A DNA stretch of 64,000 bases from Symbiodinium natans (taxonomy: Eukaryota > Sar > Dinophyceae > Suessiales > Symbiodiniaceae). The stretch spans positions 5,001-69,000 of the forward strand of contig CAJNDS010002559.1 in assembly GCA_905221605.1 (NCBI GenBank), read 5' to 3'. Shown piece by piece: positions 46,697 to 57,576 of this stretch. The notes below the pieces were generated by a model. It was not told where the DNA came from, made no database searches, and saw nothing but the letters and a program-made list of their open reading frames with translations. Positions within the stretch are counted from its first letter, which is position 1. The number at the start of each line of letters is the position of its first letter. The translations under genes and the position numbers were made by a program.

Positions 46697-46816
46697 CAGG
46701 GTGGGGCCCCCTAGTTATAAGTAGAGTTATAAGGGCCCTAAATTGGGTTATAAGGACCCTAAGTTAGGTTATAAGTCCCTTAACTACAGTTAGCATAGAA
46801 AGGGGGCCCCACCCTG
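46697..46816 (+). mobile_element. MITE family 1, copy 2
   Basis: 120 bp with the same 16 bp inverted termini as copy 1 and TA on both sides. The interior is nearly identical to copy 1 (GGGTTATAAGGACCCTAAG and so on). Confidence 0.88.
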
Positions 46817-47383
46817 TAATCCTATACCCTGCCAAACATTGCCTCTCCTGAGCTCGGGGATCTCCTTTGCGCAGGCTAAGGATTAGGGGCCCCAGGGCTT
46901 CAGGGGGTTTAGGGGTTTAGGGTTTTAGGGTTTCAGGGTTTAGGGTTTAGGGTTTAGGGTTTAGGGTTTCGGGATGATTGGGTGCTTAGGATGAGCAGAG
47001 AGGGTTGCTTGCGGGGTCCAGGGTTGCAGTTTTAGGTGTGTTTTCACAGGTTGGCAAGGAGTTTGGGAGGTTAGGGGCGGGGAGCAGGGCGGGAGGGGTT
47101 GAAGTCTACAGAGCCTCGGTGAATGCTTACGGTCTCTGGAGACGTGTTTGCAACGTAGGGCCCTGGGTTAAGCCCTAGCACCCTAAACCCCTGAATCCTC
47201 AACCCTCACTGCTAAACCCTTGACTCTAATCCCTAAAGAAGCCTAAACGCTAATTAAACCAGATGTAATTGAATCAAAGGGTAGGGACAAGGGCCTTAGT
47301 ATGGGCCCTGAATTCTTTTGCCCTAAACCCTTGATTGGACAAACAAAACAAACAAGAGCCCACGCTTCAGAATGCGTAACTAG
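46817..47383. other. Mosaic DNA, no gene seen
   Basis: TTTAGGG units at 46917-46968 and 47192-47230 (degenerate) separate unique GC-rich fragments. No convincing frame. Confidence 0.6.
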
Positions 47384-47478
47384 ACCCCAGAGTATCCTGC
47401 AAAAGGGCACCCTTTTTGGCGTAAAAGGGCTAACAAGGGAACGGAAACCCTAAAAAAAAGAATAAGGGCCTACTCCGT
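47384..47478. mobile_element. MITE family 3, copy b
   Basis: ACCCCAGAGTATCC at the left and GGGCCTACTCCGTG at the right. The interior AAAAGGGCACCCTTTTTGG and AAGGGAACGGAAACCC matches the other family 3 copies. Confidence 0.6.
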
Positions 47479-48405
47479 GTCCTAATTAAAAGCAGGCAAG
47501 GGGCCATATTGAGGGAGCCCGTAACTACCGTTAGACGAAACAAAAAAGGGTGGGTCTTTGGGGTAACAATGGGGTTTTGGGTATGTTGCCGCTTGGTTTG
47601 GGGTTGTTGTGGGTTTGGAGGTTGCCTTGGGGGTTGTTTGGGATTGCTTGTTTGGGGGTATTTGGGGCTTGGGGTTTAGGGCTCTTTGGGCTTCAGGGTT
47701 TAGGGTTCCTATCAGCCGCAGGTAAGCCTGGTTCCCCTAAGCCACAAACCACTTCTGAACTGAAATTACACCGCCCAAACCAGAAAGTGCCCTGGCTGGC
47801 TTTCTCTTCAGGAACTTCAGAAAGCTCCGAAACATATGGGAACCCTCACATGCCCCTCAATACCCTTCAAAACCCAAGGGCCCATACATCAGTACCCTTA
47901 GAGTCACCCGAAGCCCACCCTAAACCCTAAACCCTAAACCCTAAACCCTAAACCCTAAACCCTAAACCCTAAACCCCTTAACTGATGAAAAGCAAGTCAG
48001 CAGACCCAAACCTTGATGATGCCGGGTCGCTTCAAGTGTGAGTGAGCCGTAGCGGCCGAGCATCTGCTGTGTAGTCTTCACATCCTGCATGGGTTTCTTG
48101 GGGCTTGGGGTTCAGGGTTCAGGTTTCAGGGGTTAGGGTTCAGGGTTAGGGTTTAGGGTTTAGAGTTTTGAGGTCAGGGTTCAGGGCTTGAAGAGAGTTA
48201 TGAGGCCTAAGAGTTTCGGGAACTAGGGATTTTGGGCTTATGAGAGTGAAGGCTGGGGTTTTGGGCTGTAAGGTTTTGGGGTCTGTCTCCCAGCAGAACT
48301 ACCTGTCCGGCTTCAGTCTCTACACTACAGGGATCCCGATCAAACATGCCATTGGCCGGGAACCGGAAAAGACAGACACATTCGGAAATGACCGAATGAG
48401 ATGTC
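47479..48405. other. Mosaic DNA, no gene called
   Basis: A 126-codon plus frame (47550-47930) is built from GGGTTTGG-rich sequence and then unique DNA; it has no motif. A CCCTAAA array lies at 47921-47975 and degenerate TTCAGGG units at 48100-48180. Confidence 0.5.
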
Positions 48406-48522
48406 CAGACCCAAGCGTAACCTAGCAATAGACAGGGTGCCCTTTTTGGGGCTTTAGAAAGGAGCCTAAACACCCTAAACCCTAAACCCTAAACCCCTAA
48501 ACCCTGAAGAAAGGGAGTAGGG
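48406..48522. mobile_element. MITE family 3, copy c, with expanded telomeric units inside
   Basis: CAGACCCAAGCGTAACC at the left and GGGAGTAGGGGCCG at the right. At the place where other copies have a single CCTAAACCCTAA, this copy has about five CCCTAAA units (48469-48505). Confidence 0.6.
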
Positions 48523-48820
48523 GCCGACGGATGCCACTTGTTGTTGGCCCCAAGCCCCGAAGCAAAAACTTGAGGGTCGATCCCGAAGTTTCTGGTAGCT
48601 CAAGCTCTGGAAGCTTTCTAGGGTTCAGGGTTCAGGGTTCAGGGTGCAGGGTTTAGGGTTTAGGGTTTAGGGTTTAGGGTTTAGGGTTTAGGGTTTCGGG
48701 ATCAGCAGCTCATGTACTAGCTTTCACCAGTCGAGCTTTCTCATCATGTGATGGAGAAGTACACACCCACCCAGAGAATCCCATAACATCAAGAACATGT
48801 AAAGTAGTCATTCTTCAGCT
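48523..48820. other. Mosaic DNA, no gene seen
   Basis: TTCAGGG then TTTAGGG units (48619-48692) within unique sequence. Confidence 0.6.
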
Positions 48821-48904
48821 GCACCCGAAAGCCTCAACTCTAATGCACCTAAACTCAAGGTCCTGAACTCTGAACCCCAAGATCTCGGCCCTGAACCCGA
48901 AACC

Positions 48905-49130
48905 CCGGGCCGATGCCGATGGACCGAACCTGAAAAACACCTGCGGCCGAGGACCGAAACTTGAAAAACACCGGTGCCGATGGACCGAAATCTGAAAAGC
49001 ATCGGTTGCCGAGGACCGCAATCTGACAAACAGCGGTGCCGAAGGATTCACATCTGAAAACACCGGTGGGCGATGGACCGAAATCTGACAAAACACCTGT
49101 GCCGAGGGACCGAAATTTGAATGACACCGG
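48905..49130. repeat. Minisatellite of about 33-35 bp
   Basis: About seven diverged copies of CCGATGGACCGAAATCTGAA then AAACACCGGTG. Minus frames repeat RFRSIGTGVFQ-like words and result from the repeat. Confidence 0.85.
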
Positions 49131-50040
49131 TCAGCAGAAGAACCAATATAAATTCAACATATATATGTTTTAGGTAAGAGAGGGTTTGAGGACTCTGTCT
49201 AGAGTGACAAAGAAAGAGACAGGACAGGAGAACAACAATTGAGGAGCACGCCCCCTAGCATGAAGCTTCATCAGGATGCTTTCCTTGCTAAACCCTAAAC
49301 CCTAAACCCTAAACCCTAAACCCTAACCCTAAACCCTAAAACCCTAAACCCTAAACCCTACACCCTCAACCCTCAAGGATGCTTCTCTTGCTAAGATCTC
49401 TAAGCGGAGTCACCTGGTGCCTTGATATGGGCCCTTAAACGGGGGACTCCTTTTACCCCTTATATCGTGTTTAAACCCCCGTGGCCCATATTTCACAACC
49501 CTTTGAAAATGGCAAGGGACCATGCTAAGGGACCTTTAAACCAACCTTAGAAACTATGTAGAACCGAGTTTCTTGCTTTTGGGCTCTTCAGAGTCCTGGG
49601 GTCAGGGCTCCGGTCTTTCTAACCCTAAACCCTAAACCCCCCAAGCCAACACCTTAAACCCCCCAAACCCCCCAAACCCCCTAAACCCCCTTAATCCCCC
49701 CATTAAACCCCGCTAAACCCCCTAAACCCCATAATCAACCCTAAACCCTAAACACCCTAAACCCTAAACCCTAAACCCTAAACCCCAAACCCAGCCTCGG
49801 CAGTGAAGGAGCCATACCGGCCGTGAAAATCGCGAGCTGGCTTGGCGTCCTCATGTCAGCATGATGCCTTGCCTAGACCTTAGGGTTTAGGGTTTAGGGT
49901 TTAGGGTTTAGGGTTTAGGGTTTAGGGTTTAGGGTTTAGGGTCTAGGGCATATTGGGGTCCGTCGGTGCAGACTTGCAAAAAACCACCTCAGGACAGAGG
50001 AGCATGATCGGCCAAGCTCAACTGCAAAAGCTTAAGAGGG
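49131..50040. other. Telomere-repeat mosaic, no gene seen
   Basis: CCCTAAA arrays at 49291-49365 and 49735-49790, a CCCCCTAAA variant stretch (49640-49735), and a TTTAGGG array at 49879-49945. 49420-49540 carries a dispersed word (GGCCCATATTTCACAACCCT) also seen at 437-460. Confidence 0.65.
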
Positions 50041-52023
50041 TCTACTGACCCCCCAGCCCACCCCGGGATTGGGGGGCCATAGGCCATTCACTTGGAGTAC
50101 TGTGGTTGCGGTCAACCCGAAACCCTGAACCTTTGACCCTGGAAGAACCTGAGCCGGCGTATACAACAAAAAAGTGATCTGAAGAGTGGATTCCAGATCC
50201 CAGTAAACCTTTAACCCTACCTAGAGTAGCCCAAGTACCCAGAAGAAAGGCACAGGTAACAAGCACCTAACAGACCGGTGGCTTTCCTTCTTTTCTTAAG
50301 AAGTAAGCTGTACATCTTAAAGATGCTCGTGGATCTTCCCTGTATCGGAGAACTCCTTGGGTTCAAACCCAGGGTTTAGGTACTAAGCTCGAATTCATAT
50401 TTTTGCGTCCAACCACCCTTCCTTAGGAAAGCTTTCTATCAGCTTAGGGTTCGTGAGGTGCACCCCCTGCAGCGAGGCATCCGCATGAAGACCTTGAAAA
50501 CCCTTAAGCCCGACAACTTCAAATCCTGAGCCCTCAGCCCTACATCTGCGACAGTGAGCTAACTCACCCTGACCCCAAACCCAAAACCCAAAACCCTAAA
50601 GACTCAAAGAAGGGGACTTTACAAGGGATGCGAACTCCAGAAAAGGGCATCACGGGCACTAACTGACACCCTAGATACGTGAAAGCACCAGTTGCTTCCT
50701 CAACTCCTCCTGCAACCGAAAGCCCTGAACCCTAAACCCTACAAGGTTTAGGGTTTCTTGGGTTTGGGGTTTGGGGTTTAGGGTTTAGGGTTTAGGGTTT
50801 AGGGTTTAGGCTGCAGCCGAGGTTCCAGAGGTGGTAGCTCTCCTTGTGTCGACTCCGGCGACAGTGTCGGTCGCCCCGCCGAGAGATCGTTGAATTCTGA
50901 GCAGCGAAGATGCCTAAACCCTAAACCTTAAACCCTACACCCTAAACCCTAAACCCTAAACCCTAAACCCTAAACCCTAAACCCTAAACCCTAAACCCCA
51001 AACCTAAACAAACCCTAAACCCTGAACCCTAAACCCCAGGTCCTAACCCTAAATTCTTAGGGGAGAAATGTGGTCCGTCCCTTAACATCATGGGCCCTTC
51101 AGTGACACGGTGAGGAACCCGTACCCCCTTACCCTATAAAACCCAAGGGCCAGAAGTCTTTTGAGGGTTTAGGGTTTAGGGTTTAGGGTTTAGGGTTTAA
51201 GTGACTATGCAACCGCAACCCGGACCATCGTCCAAAAAAACTGAACACTCAACAGTAAACAAGGTGTTCAGTGGTTGCAGAAGACCCCTCAGGCCTCAGT
51301 GCAGTTCCTAGGGGCGCTATGCCGCGAATACGGAACCCCTAAGCGCGAAACCCTTAGCGCCCTGGACCCTCTTAACCCTCTTAAAGACTAAAGACCATGT
51401 GAGAGTTTACGAAAATAGGGGACCCCTAGTATAGACCTCCACGTAGTAGGATATCCTGATTAAAAAAAAGTTAAGGTACCTCAAGGATCGTAAACTCCCT
51501 AAACCCTAAACCCTAAACCCTCAACCCATCTGATGAACCAGCCCCCTAGCTTGAATGTCTTCTTAGTGGGTGCTGCAGATGTCAGCCAAGAGGATCACAC
51601 TGCTGAAGCCGTTGAGGTCCAGGCATAAGGCTTTAAGACTTCGGGTCTTGGGTTTAGTTTAGGGATTAGGGGTTAGGGGTCAGGGTGTTTTAGGGCTCAG
51701 GTCTAGGGTTTGGGGCTTCGGGTTTGGGGTTTAGGGTTCAGGTTTAGGGTGGCTTACGCTGAGGCAGGATACCCCAAAGCCGAAACACCCCCCAAAACTC
51801 CAGTGGTGACAAGGCGCGGTCGAAGTTGATCGCATTCATGTACCTGCCTTTGGGACTCGAAAAGGTCCCCCAGCAAGTGAGGGTTTAGGGTTTAGGGTTT
51901 AGGGTTTAGAATTTAGGGCTTAGGGTTTAGGGTTTAGGGTTTAGGGTTTGGGTTACCAAAAGGGCTGTAAGGTTTTGGGCTTAGGAATCAGGTGCCGAAG
52001 CCCTAAACCGTAGGGACTACTCA
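50041..52023. other. Telomere-repeat mosaic, no gene seen
   Basis: Unique fragments of 100-400 bp separated by TTTAGGG arrays (50770-50810, 51165-51200, 51881-51950) and CCCTAAA arrays (50909-51000, 51496-51522). A 74-codon minus frame (50042-50266) shows no motif. Confidence 0.6.
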
Positions 52024-52343
52024 CTATTCCTCATCAGAGGCTTGATACATGTTATGATATGGCCAGTTTCCGAAACAGCGCTTTTCAAGGATGAACTTCG
52101 ATTCAGGCTCTTCAATCTCGCGGTACTCTGTGACGTGAAGCAAAAGAGGGTTGATTACTGCGCTGATGTTGCCCGTTCTGAAGCTTTCATCCATCGTCTT
52201 GACAATCATGGTGAGGTTTGGGAAAGGCAAGCATGACCACCAATCATGAATGTCAATCTTGGTGTTGCGTAGGGCTCTCTTGATGCACTGCGCGTCGTTC
52301 TCGGCAGCAAGGCGTGCGAGAAGAGGATCGGTGTGTCCATGAT
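52024..52343 (-). pseudogene. Orphan 3' exon or gene fragment
   Basis: On the minus strand an open stretch of about 105 codons ends at a TAG at 52026-52024. It reads LLARLAAENDAQCIKRALRN, then DIHDWWSCLPFPNLTMIVK, then SAVINPLLLHVTEYREIEEP, to YHNMYQASDEE. The composition is balanced, with W, H, N and M residues, unlike the repeat-derived frames around it. No ATG lies near its 5' edge, and a stop sits just upstream, beside AG dinucleotides that could be a splice acceptor. TTTAGGG arrays lie on both sides (51881-51950, 52377-52430). I do not recognise the family. It is probably a terminal exon cut from its gene, or part of a gene whose other exons are not visible. Confidence 0.4.
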
Positions 52344-53582
52344 GCTCTCAGGCTCCTTGGTACGTCCACGTTGGGCTTAGGGTTTAGGGTTTAGGGTTTA
52401 GGGTTTAGGGTTTAGGGTTTAGGGTTTAGGGCGACTGTGAGCCGCTTCCCGATCCTGTAAGCTCTCCAAAGTACACGGAGGTGAGGGTTTAGGGTCCCGC
52501 GTTTTTTGGTTGACTCTGTGTCGTTGTCAAGATTCCTGGACGCAAAGGGGCCCCCAGCAAGATCCGAGTGACCCTAAACCCTATAAGCCCTAAGCCAGAA
52601 ACCCTAAACCAAAGTTTCGGGAAGAGCTTTGGGCTAGAGCATCGCTCGCGCACACCTCACACTTGTGCATCTTTTTCTGTTCCCTGCACATCTGCACCTC
52701 TCGCTGCAAGAGCCCTGTGAAGACTGCTGTAAAAAGCAGGGTCTCGGGTTAAGGGTTTAGAGTTAAGGGTTTAACCCCCAAAAAAACCAAAACGGAATTC
52801 AGGACCTTGCTCCTTGTGCGCGGCAAAGCACTGGGGAGCTCGGGGCTTGTCAAGGGCCTTTCCAATTTGGGGTTCCGATATTAGGGGTACCTCATTGGGG
52901 TCCATTTCAAAAAGAAATCCTAATTTTGGGGGGTCTATTTTAGGGGTTCCATATTTTCGTAAACCCCCATTTTACCCTGAAGCCCTAAGACTAAGACGTC
53001 GTCGCGCGCACCTTCGTTAAAAGCCCTAAACACAACCTCCTCCCCGCCAAGCCCGGCCTGTAACCCCCTAAACCCACCGCACCTAAAAAACCCAAATCCC
53101 CGAAAACCCTAAATTTTCCTCACGAAGCTGGGGGAACTTATAGCGCCCGAAGCGAAGTGGGGTCCTCCTTCAACCCTAGACCCTCCTCCCGCCCCCTCCC
53201 CTTCCCCCCCCCCCAATGAACCCTAAGCCCTAAACCTTACCTGGGACCACTTACATACAGTTTAGTAGCAACTACCCTTAATTAGTAGGCAACCCAGAAA
53301 AACTGTCGGTAAAGAGGGTCCCAGGAATACCCCAAAAACGCTCTCAGCCCTACCCGACCCACCTAGGTCCGAGCAGGTCGACGTCGGCGTGTAGTCGTAC
53401 CTGGATGGGTGGATCAGCCCGAAAAAAGGGTTTAGGCTGTAAGGCTTGGCTTAGGTTTTAAAGGGTTTAGGGTTTAGGGGTGTGCATCCCTCATTGAGGC
53501 TTCGGATAGTTTGATGTAGTAGTCAGGAACCAGACTCCCAAAAGGAAGTCTGAAACCAAAAGAAGCTAAACAAACAGACTCA
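52344..53582. other. Mosaic DNA, no gene seen
   Basis: TTTAGGG array at 52377-52430, then unique fragments with degenerate telomeric words. A 68-codon plus frame (52814-53020) has no motif. Confidence 0.6.
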
Positions 53583-53689
53583 ACTTACTGTTGGTCAGTA
53601 GGGAATGGGGGAATGAGGTACCCTATACAATCCCTTAATGGGTATATATAAAGCCCTAATTCCCCATTCCCTGCTAACCAACAGTAAGT
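53583..53689. mobile_element. MITE-like element with about 30 bp inverted termini
   Basis: The left end ACTTACTGTTGGTCAGTAGG and the right end CCTGCTAACCAACAGTAAGT are inverted repeats; the inner arms GAATGGGGGAAT and ATTCCCCATTC extend the stem. 107 bp with a TATATA-containing loop. A poly-C run follows (53694-53711). Confidence 0.8.
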
Positions 53690-53715
53690 CAACCCCCCCC
53701 CCCCCCCCCCCAAGC

Positions 53716-54218
53716 CCTAAACCTTAAACCCTAAACCCTAAAACCCTAAAACCCTAAAACCCTAAAACCCTAAAACCCTAAAACCCTAAAACCCCAAAAC
53801 CCTAAACCCTAAAACCCTAAAACCCTAAACCCTAAAACCCTAAAACCCTAAAACCCTAAAACCCTAAAACCCTAAAGCCCTAAAACCCTAAAACCCTACA
53901 ACCCTGAAACCCTAAGACCCTAAAACCCTAAACCCTAAAACCCTAAAACCCTAAAGCCCTAAATCCCTAAAGCCCTAAGACCCTAAAACCCTAAAACCCT
54001 AAAACCCTAAAACCCTAAAACCCTAAAACCCTAAAACCCTAAAGCCCTAAAACCCTAAAGCCCTAAGACCCTAAGACCCTAAAACCCTGAAACCCTAAAA
54101 CCCTAAAGCCCTAAAACCCTAAAGCCCTAAAACCCTAAAACCCTAAAACCCTAAAACCCTACAACCCTAAAACCCTAAACCCTAAAACCCTAAAACCCTA
54201 GAATCCTAAAACCCTAAA
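53716..54218 (-). repeat. 500 bp CCCTAAAA octamer array
   Basis: About 60 units, mostly CCCTAAAA, with interspersed CCCTAAA heptamers and CCCTAAAG, CCCTAAGA and CCCTGAAA variants. It is the largest telomere-like array in the window and differs in period from the heptamer arrays. Confidence 0.9.
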
Positions 54219-54900
54219 CAAACGGCCCACGGGATGCCTCCTGGCCCCCATGTGCGATGCGGGCGCCATCGTGGAGGTGCTGGGCCTGGGCAGTCTGCTA
54301 CTTGAACGTTCAAGCTTAGGTTTAGGGCTCAGAGTGCATGCAACCCAGGTTTTAGGGTTTAGGGTTTAGGGTTTAGGGTTTAGCGTTTCGGGTCTCGAGT
54401 TTAGGGCTTAGGTGTTCATGTTTTTGGGGAGCCGATAAGAACCCTCAACACTATATCTCAAGTCTGCGTGAGCACATGCAACCCTAAACCCTGGCCCTAA
54501 GCCCGAAACCCTAGAGTACCTCACTTAGTAGGCAGTAGTTGGGGGGGTCTAGCAAATCCCACACCCTTTATACTGGGAGTTGTCGGGCTTCTGCGGCCAT
54601 GGAGCGTAACCGATGACGCGTGGAGCGTTGTGAGATGGTGGTTCAGCAGAGGCGAGGACCTCGGAAGCAGCTGTTTCGGGCTTCGGGTTGTGGGGATGCG
54701 GGGGTTTCCGAAATTTGGGGGGGGGGGGGGGGTACCTTATTGCGGTCCTGTTTATAAAGGAATCCTACTACCAGTACTTGGGGGTGTCTATGTTAAGGGT
54801 CCCCATTTTCGTAAACCCCCGTGTAGGCTTAGTGGGCTTAGGTTTGCGTTTGGGCTTGGGGAGTTGAGGGACATCAGGATTTATTTAGGGTTTAGGTTGG
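54219..54900. other. Mosaic DNA, no gene seen
   Basis: TTTAGGG units at 54353-54384, a poly-G run at 54717-54732 and unique fragments. The 116-codon plus frame (54630-54980) crosses the poly-G run and shows no motif. Confidence 0.55.
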
Positions 54901-55145
54901 GATGTTCCCCCTTAATACTAACAGTCGTTTATAGGGATTATAGTACCCCCTACTACCCTAAGGGTCCATGTACCTCATGATTATATACTTGGTTGGGCCC
55001 CAACGTCCACATATAGCAAGTACTTTAAGGCGCAAGTATTCCTGATATAGGTAAACCCTAAACCCTAATCCCTAAACCCTAAACCCTAAACCCTACATGG
55101 AGGGTTATAATCCCTCCTAAGGACTCTTAGTATAAGGGGGAGCAT
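54901..55145. mobile_element. MITE family 2, copy b, with large insertion in its loop
   Basis: GATGTTCCCCCTTAATA at the left and TATAAGGGGGAGCATC at the right. The loop contains about 130 extra bases, including GGGTCCATGTACC (also found inverted near 62180) and CCCTAAA units (55050-55096). Confidence 0.75.
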
Positions 55146-55212
55146 CCCAAGGTTTCAGGTTGATAGGGAGACCCGGAGCTTCCAAGAACAGTTCCAGTAA
55201 GGAGTATTCCTA

Positions 55213-55332
55213 CAGGGTGGGGCCCCCTTACTATACTAACTGTAGTTAAGGGACTTATAACCTAACTTAGGGTCCTTATAACCCAATTTAGGGCCCTTAT
55301 AACTCTACTTATAACTAGGGGGCCCCACCCTG
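55213..55332 (-). mobile_element. MITE family 1, copy 3 (inverted)
   Basis: 120 bp with the same 16 bp termini; the interior is the reverse complement of copies 1 and 2. TA occurs on both sides. Its right TA is also the left edge of MITE family 3 copy d. Confidence 0.88.
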
Positions 55333-55435
55333 TAGACCCAGGAGTAACCTAGGAATAACAAAGTTAACCTTTTTGGTTTTCAGGGGATGGCAAGGGAACC
55401 CCAGCCCTAGAAAAAGGCACTACTCCCGGTCCCTA
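55333..55435. mobile_element. MITE family 3, copy d
   Basis: TAGACCCAGGAGTAACC at the left and TACTCCCGGTCCCTA at the right. The interior is diverged (CCTTTTTGG, GGCAAGGGAACCCC). It abuts MITE family 1 copy 3 directly. Confidence 0.55.
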
Positions 55436-55890
55436 GGTTCCTCAAGTGTAGATGAAGAAGCTGTAGGGTTTAGGGTTTAGGTAGGAATTACAAAAAGGGC
55501 CAGCACAGTTTAAGATTCAGGGTGGCTCAAAGTCTTCAGGATGTTACGGTCCTTGTGTAAGGACCCTAAACCCTAAACCCTAAACCCTAAACCCTAAACC
55601 CCTTCAGCACTGTCTGAAGGATCCTTCGATGGTTCAGGGGGATACTCCTTAATTAAGGGGTTTTGGAAGTTCAGGATGTTCTAACCTTCTAGTCCATAGG
55701 GTACCACAACGGGCCCATGATCTAGCAGACCCCCCCCCCCCCCCCTAGGGTTTATGGTTTAGGGTTTAGGGTTTAGGGTTTAGGGTTTAGGGTTTGGGAA
55801 CATGCTTTTCGTGGGGCTGTAGATCTGAACGCTACAGCCTCCTGGTTTACCGGCCGAGCGCACCCTGGTCGATCCCACCCACACACACAC
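55436..55890. other. Telomere-repeat mosaic, no gene seen
   Basis: CCCTAAA array at 55562-55602, a poly-C run (55729-55745), TTTAGGG units at 55748-55797, and unique fragments. Confidence 0.6.
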
Positions 55891-55996
55891 TAGACCCAAG
55901 AGTAACCGAGGAAGAAAAAAAGACCCTGTTTGGCTCAGAGGTGTATAGAAGGGAACCTAAACCCTAAAAAGGAAATAAGGGCCTACTCTGGTCTTA
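55891..55996. mobile_element. MITE family 3, copy e
   Basis: TAGACCCAAGAGTAACC at the left and GGGCCTACTCTGGTCTTA at the right. The interior has GGGAACCTAAACCCTAAAAA, the place where copy c carries an expanded telomeric array. Confidence 0.65.
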
Positions 55997-56021
55997 GCAC
56001 ACACGCCCGAAGTCAAACCCT

Positions 56022-56135
56022 AAACCCTAAACCCTAAACTGGCCCTAAACCCTAAACCCTAAACCCTAGACCCTAAACCCTAAACCCTAAACCCTAAACC
56101 CTAAACCCTAAACCCTAAACCCTAAACCCTAAATC
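56022..56135 (-). repeat. CCCTAAA array
   Basis: About 15 units with one short interruption (56037-56046). Confidence 0.88.
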
Positions 56136-56241
56136 CTGACTCAGCATGCATCGACCGGAGACATCGAGGCCCACGCAGCGGCGCCTTAGTGGGTTTTGGG
56201 TTTAGGGGGTTGAACTGCCGTTTGGGTTTTGCGTTTTTTTT

Positions 56242-56251
<10 letters not shown>

Positions 56252-56273
<22 letters not shown>

Positions 56274-56369
56274 TGGGGGGGGGGGGTGGGGGGGGGGGTG
56301 AGGGGGGGGGGGTGGGGGGGGGGGGGGGGGGGGGGTGGGGGGGTGGGGGGGGGGGGGGGTGGGGGGGGG
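56252..56369 (+). repeat. Poly-G tract of about 118 bases with sparse T
   Basis: Runs of seven to about twenty G separated by single T (rarely A), preceded by a T-rich stretch. It has strong G-quadruplex potential and is also prone to sequencing error, so its length is uncertain. The frame through it encodes poly-glycine and is not called. Confidence 0.85.
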
Positions 56370-57374
56370 CTTAGGAGGGTTAGGGTTCAGGGGTGCTGAT
56401 TTGGGTTTAGGCTACAAAGGGATTGGAGTTCAGGGCTGAGGGCTGGAGGCCGAATTTCTACACGGCTGAAGATTGGAACGCTTCACAATGCCGATGTGTG
56501 GGACTGTGTATCCCCCTACACCCCTATACAGAGTTTGGGGTTGAGGTTCTAGCGCTGGGTTTAGGGTGGGAGAGGTCCATAAGGTACCTGCCCCCAAGGA
56601 CATAGCATATCAGGTAGGTTTTCATTTCAGGTACACCAAGAAAGAAGCCTTATATACGCCCACCATTGTCTATCAGGAGCCATCTCTACCAAACCAGACT
56701 TCATATTCCGTTACGTACCCTTAGAACAAATGAAGATGTGCCCAGTCCTTAAGGTAGTCTGCCTCCTTTACAAGTGTCTACATGGCAATCTTCCCCGAAT
56801 CCCAACCGGCTGCTCTGGGTAAGGCGGTACGGAGCCATCGAGCGCAACAATGAAAGGCTTATTGGGCTTATAGGGTTAGGATGGACTTCGTAAACCCCAT
56901 TAACCCTTACATCCCCAAAACAACCCAGGCCCTGAACCCAAAGCTCTAGGTCGACTCTGCACGCCAAGGGTTTAAGGTTTAGGGTTTATTGTTCAGGGTT
57001 CATTGAAGATCATTGAAGACCTTGAGCAAGTCTAGGCGTCCGGGGTAGCTTGGCCGTGTACTACCTCGACGTAGCGCCAACTATCTCGGAACTCGCAAAC
57101 TCTCCTCAAACCGCATACCTTAGAGTAACTCAGATACCCTCAAGAGGGAATGGTTCCCAGAAACTACAGCAACTTTCCCTTTACATAGGTTGCACTAGGT
57201 CAAGCTTATTCTGTCGAGGAGAGTACTGGTGCGGCTGCCGCTTGCCGCAGATAACCTTGGCCGGGTCGACTAAACCATGTTCAGCGTCCCGAAAAGTGAA
57301 CAAAAATTGGCCTACCTGTAATTTATCTGCCCTTTAAACAGAGAAAACATACAAGTACCTCAGGTGCATGTTCC
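56370..57374. other. Unique DNA, no gene called
   Basis: This 1 kb has unusually few telomeric words. The best frame (57050-57337, 95 codons, plus) has balanced composition but no motif and no homologous neighbour. It might be a gene fragment. Confidence 0.4.
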
Positions 57375-57431
57375 TTGTGACCCTAAACCCTAAACCCTAA
57401 ACCCTAAACCCTAAACCCTAAACCCTAAACC
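57375..57431 (-). repeat. CCCTAAA array
   Basis: About eight perfect units. Confidence 0.88.
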
Positions 57432-57536
57432 GGGTACTTACATGGCTTACTCTATGTGGGGTTTTAGGTTCAGGCGCCGGGCAGGTTTTGAAAGCAAGAA
57501 GCCCAGGCCCCTGGGCCCGAAGCCCTGAAAGAGGTT

Positions 57537-57576
57537 TAGGGTTTAGGGTTTAGGGTTTAGGGTTTAGGGTTTAGGG
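57537..57576 (+). repeat. TTTAGGG array
   Basis: About six units. Confidence 0.85.

Noticed and set aside
56189-56374. Glycine-rich frame
   Set aside because: It encodes the poly-G tract.
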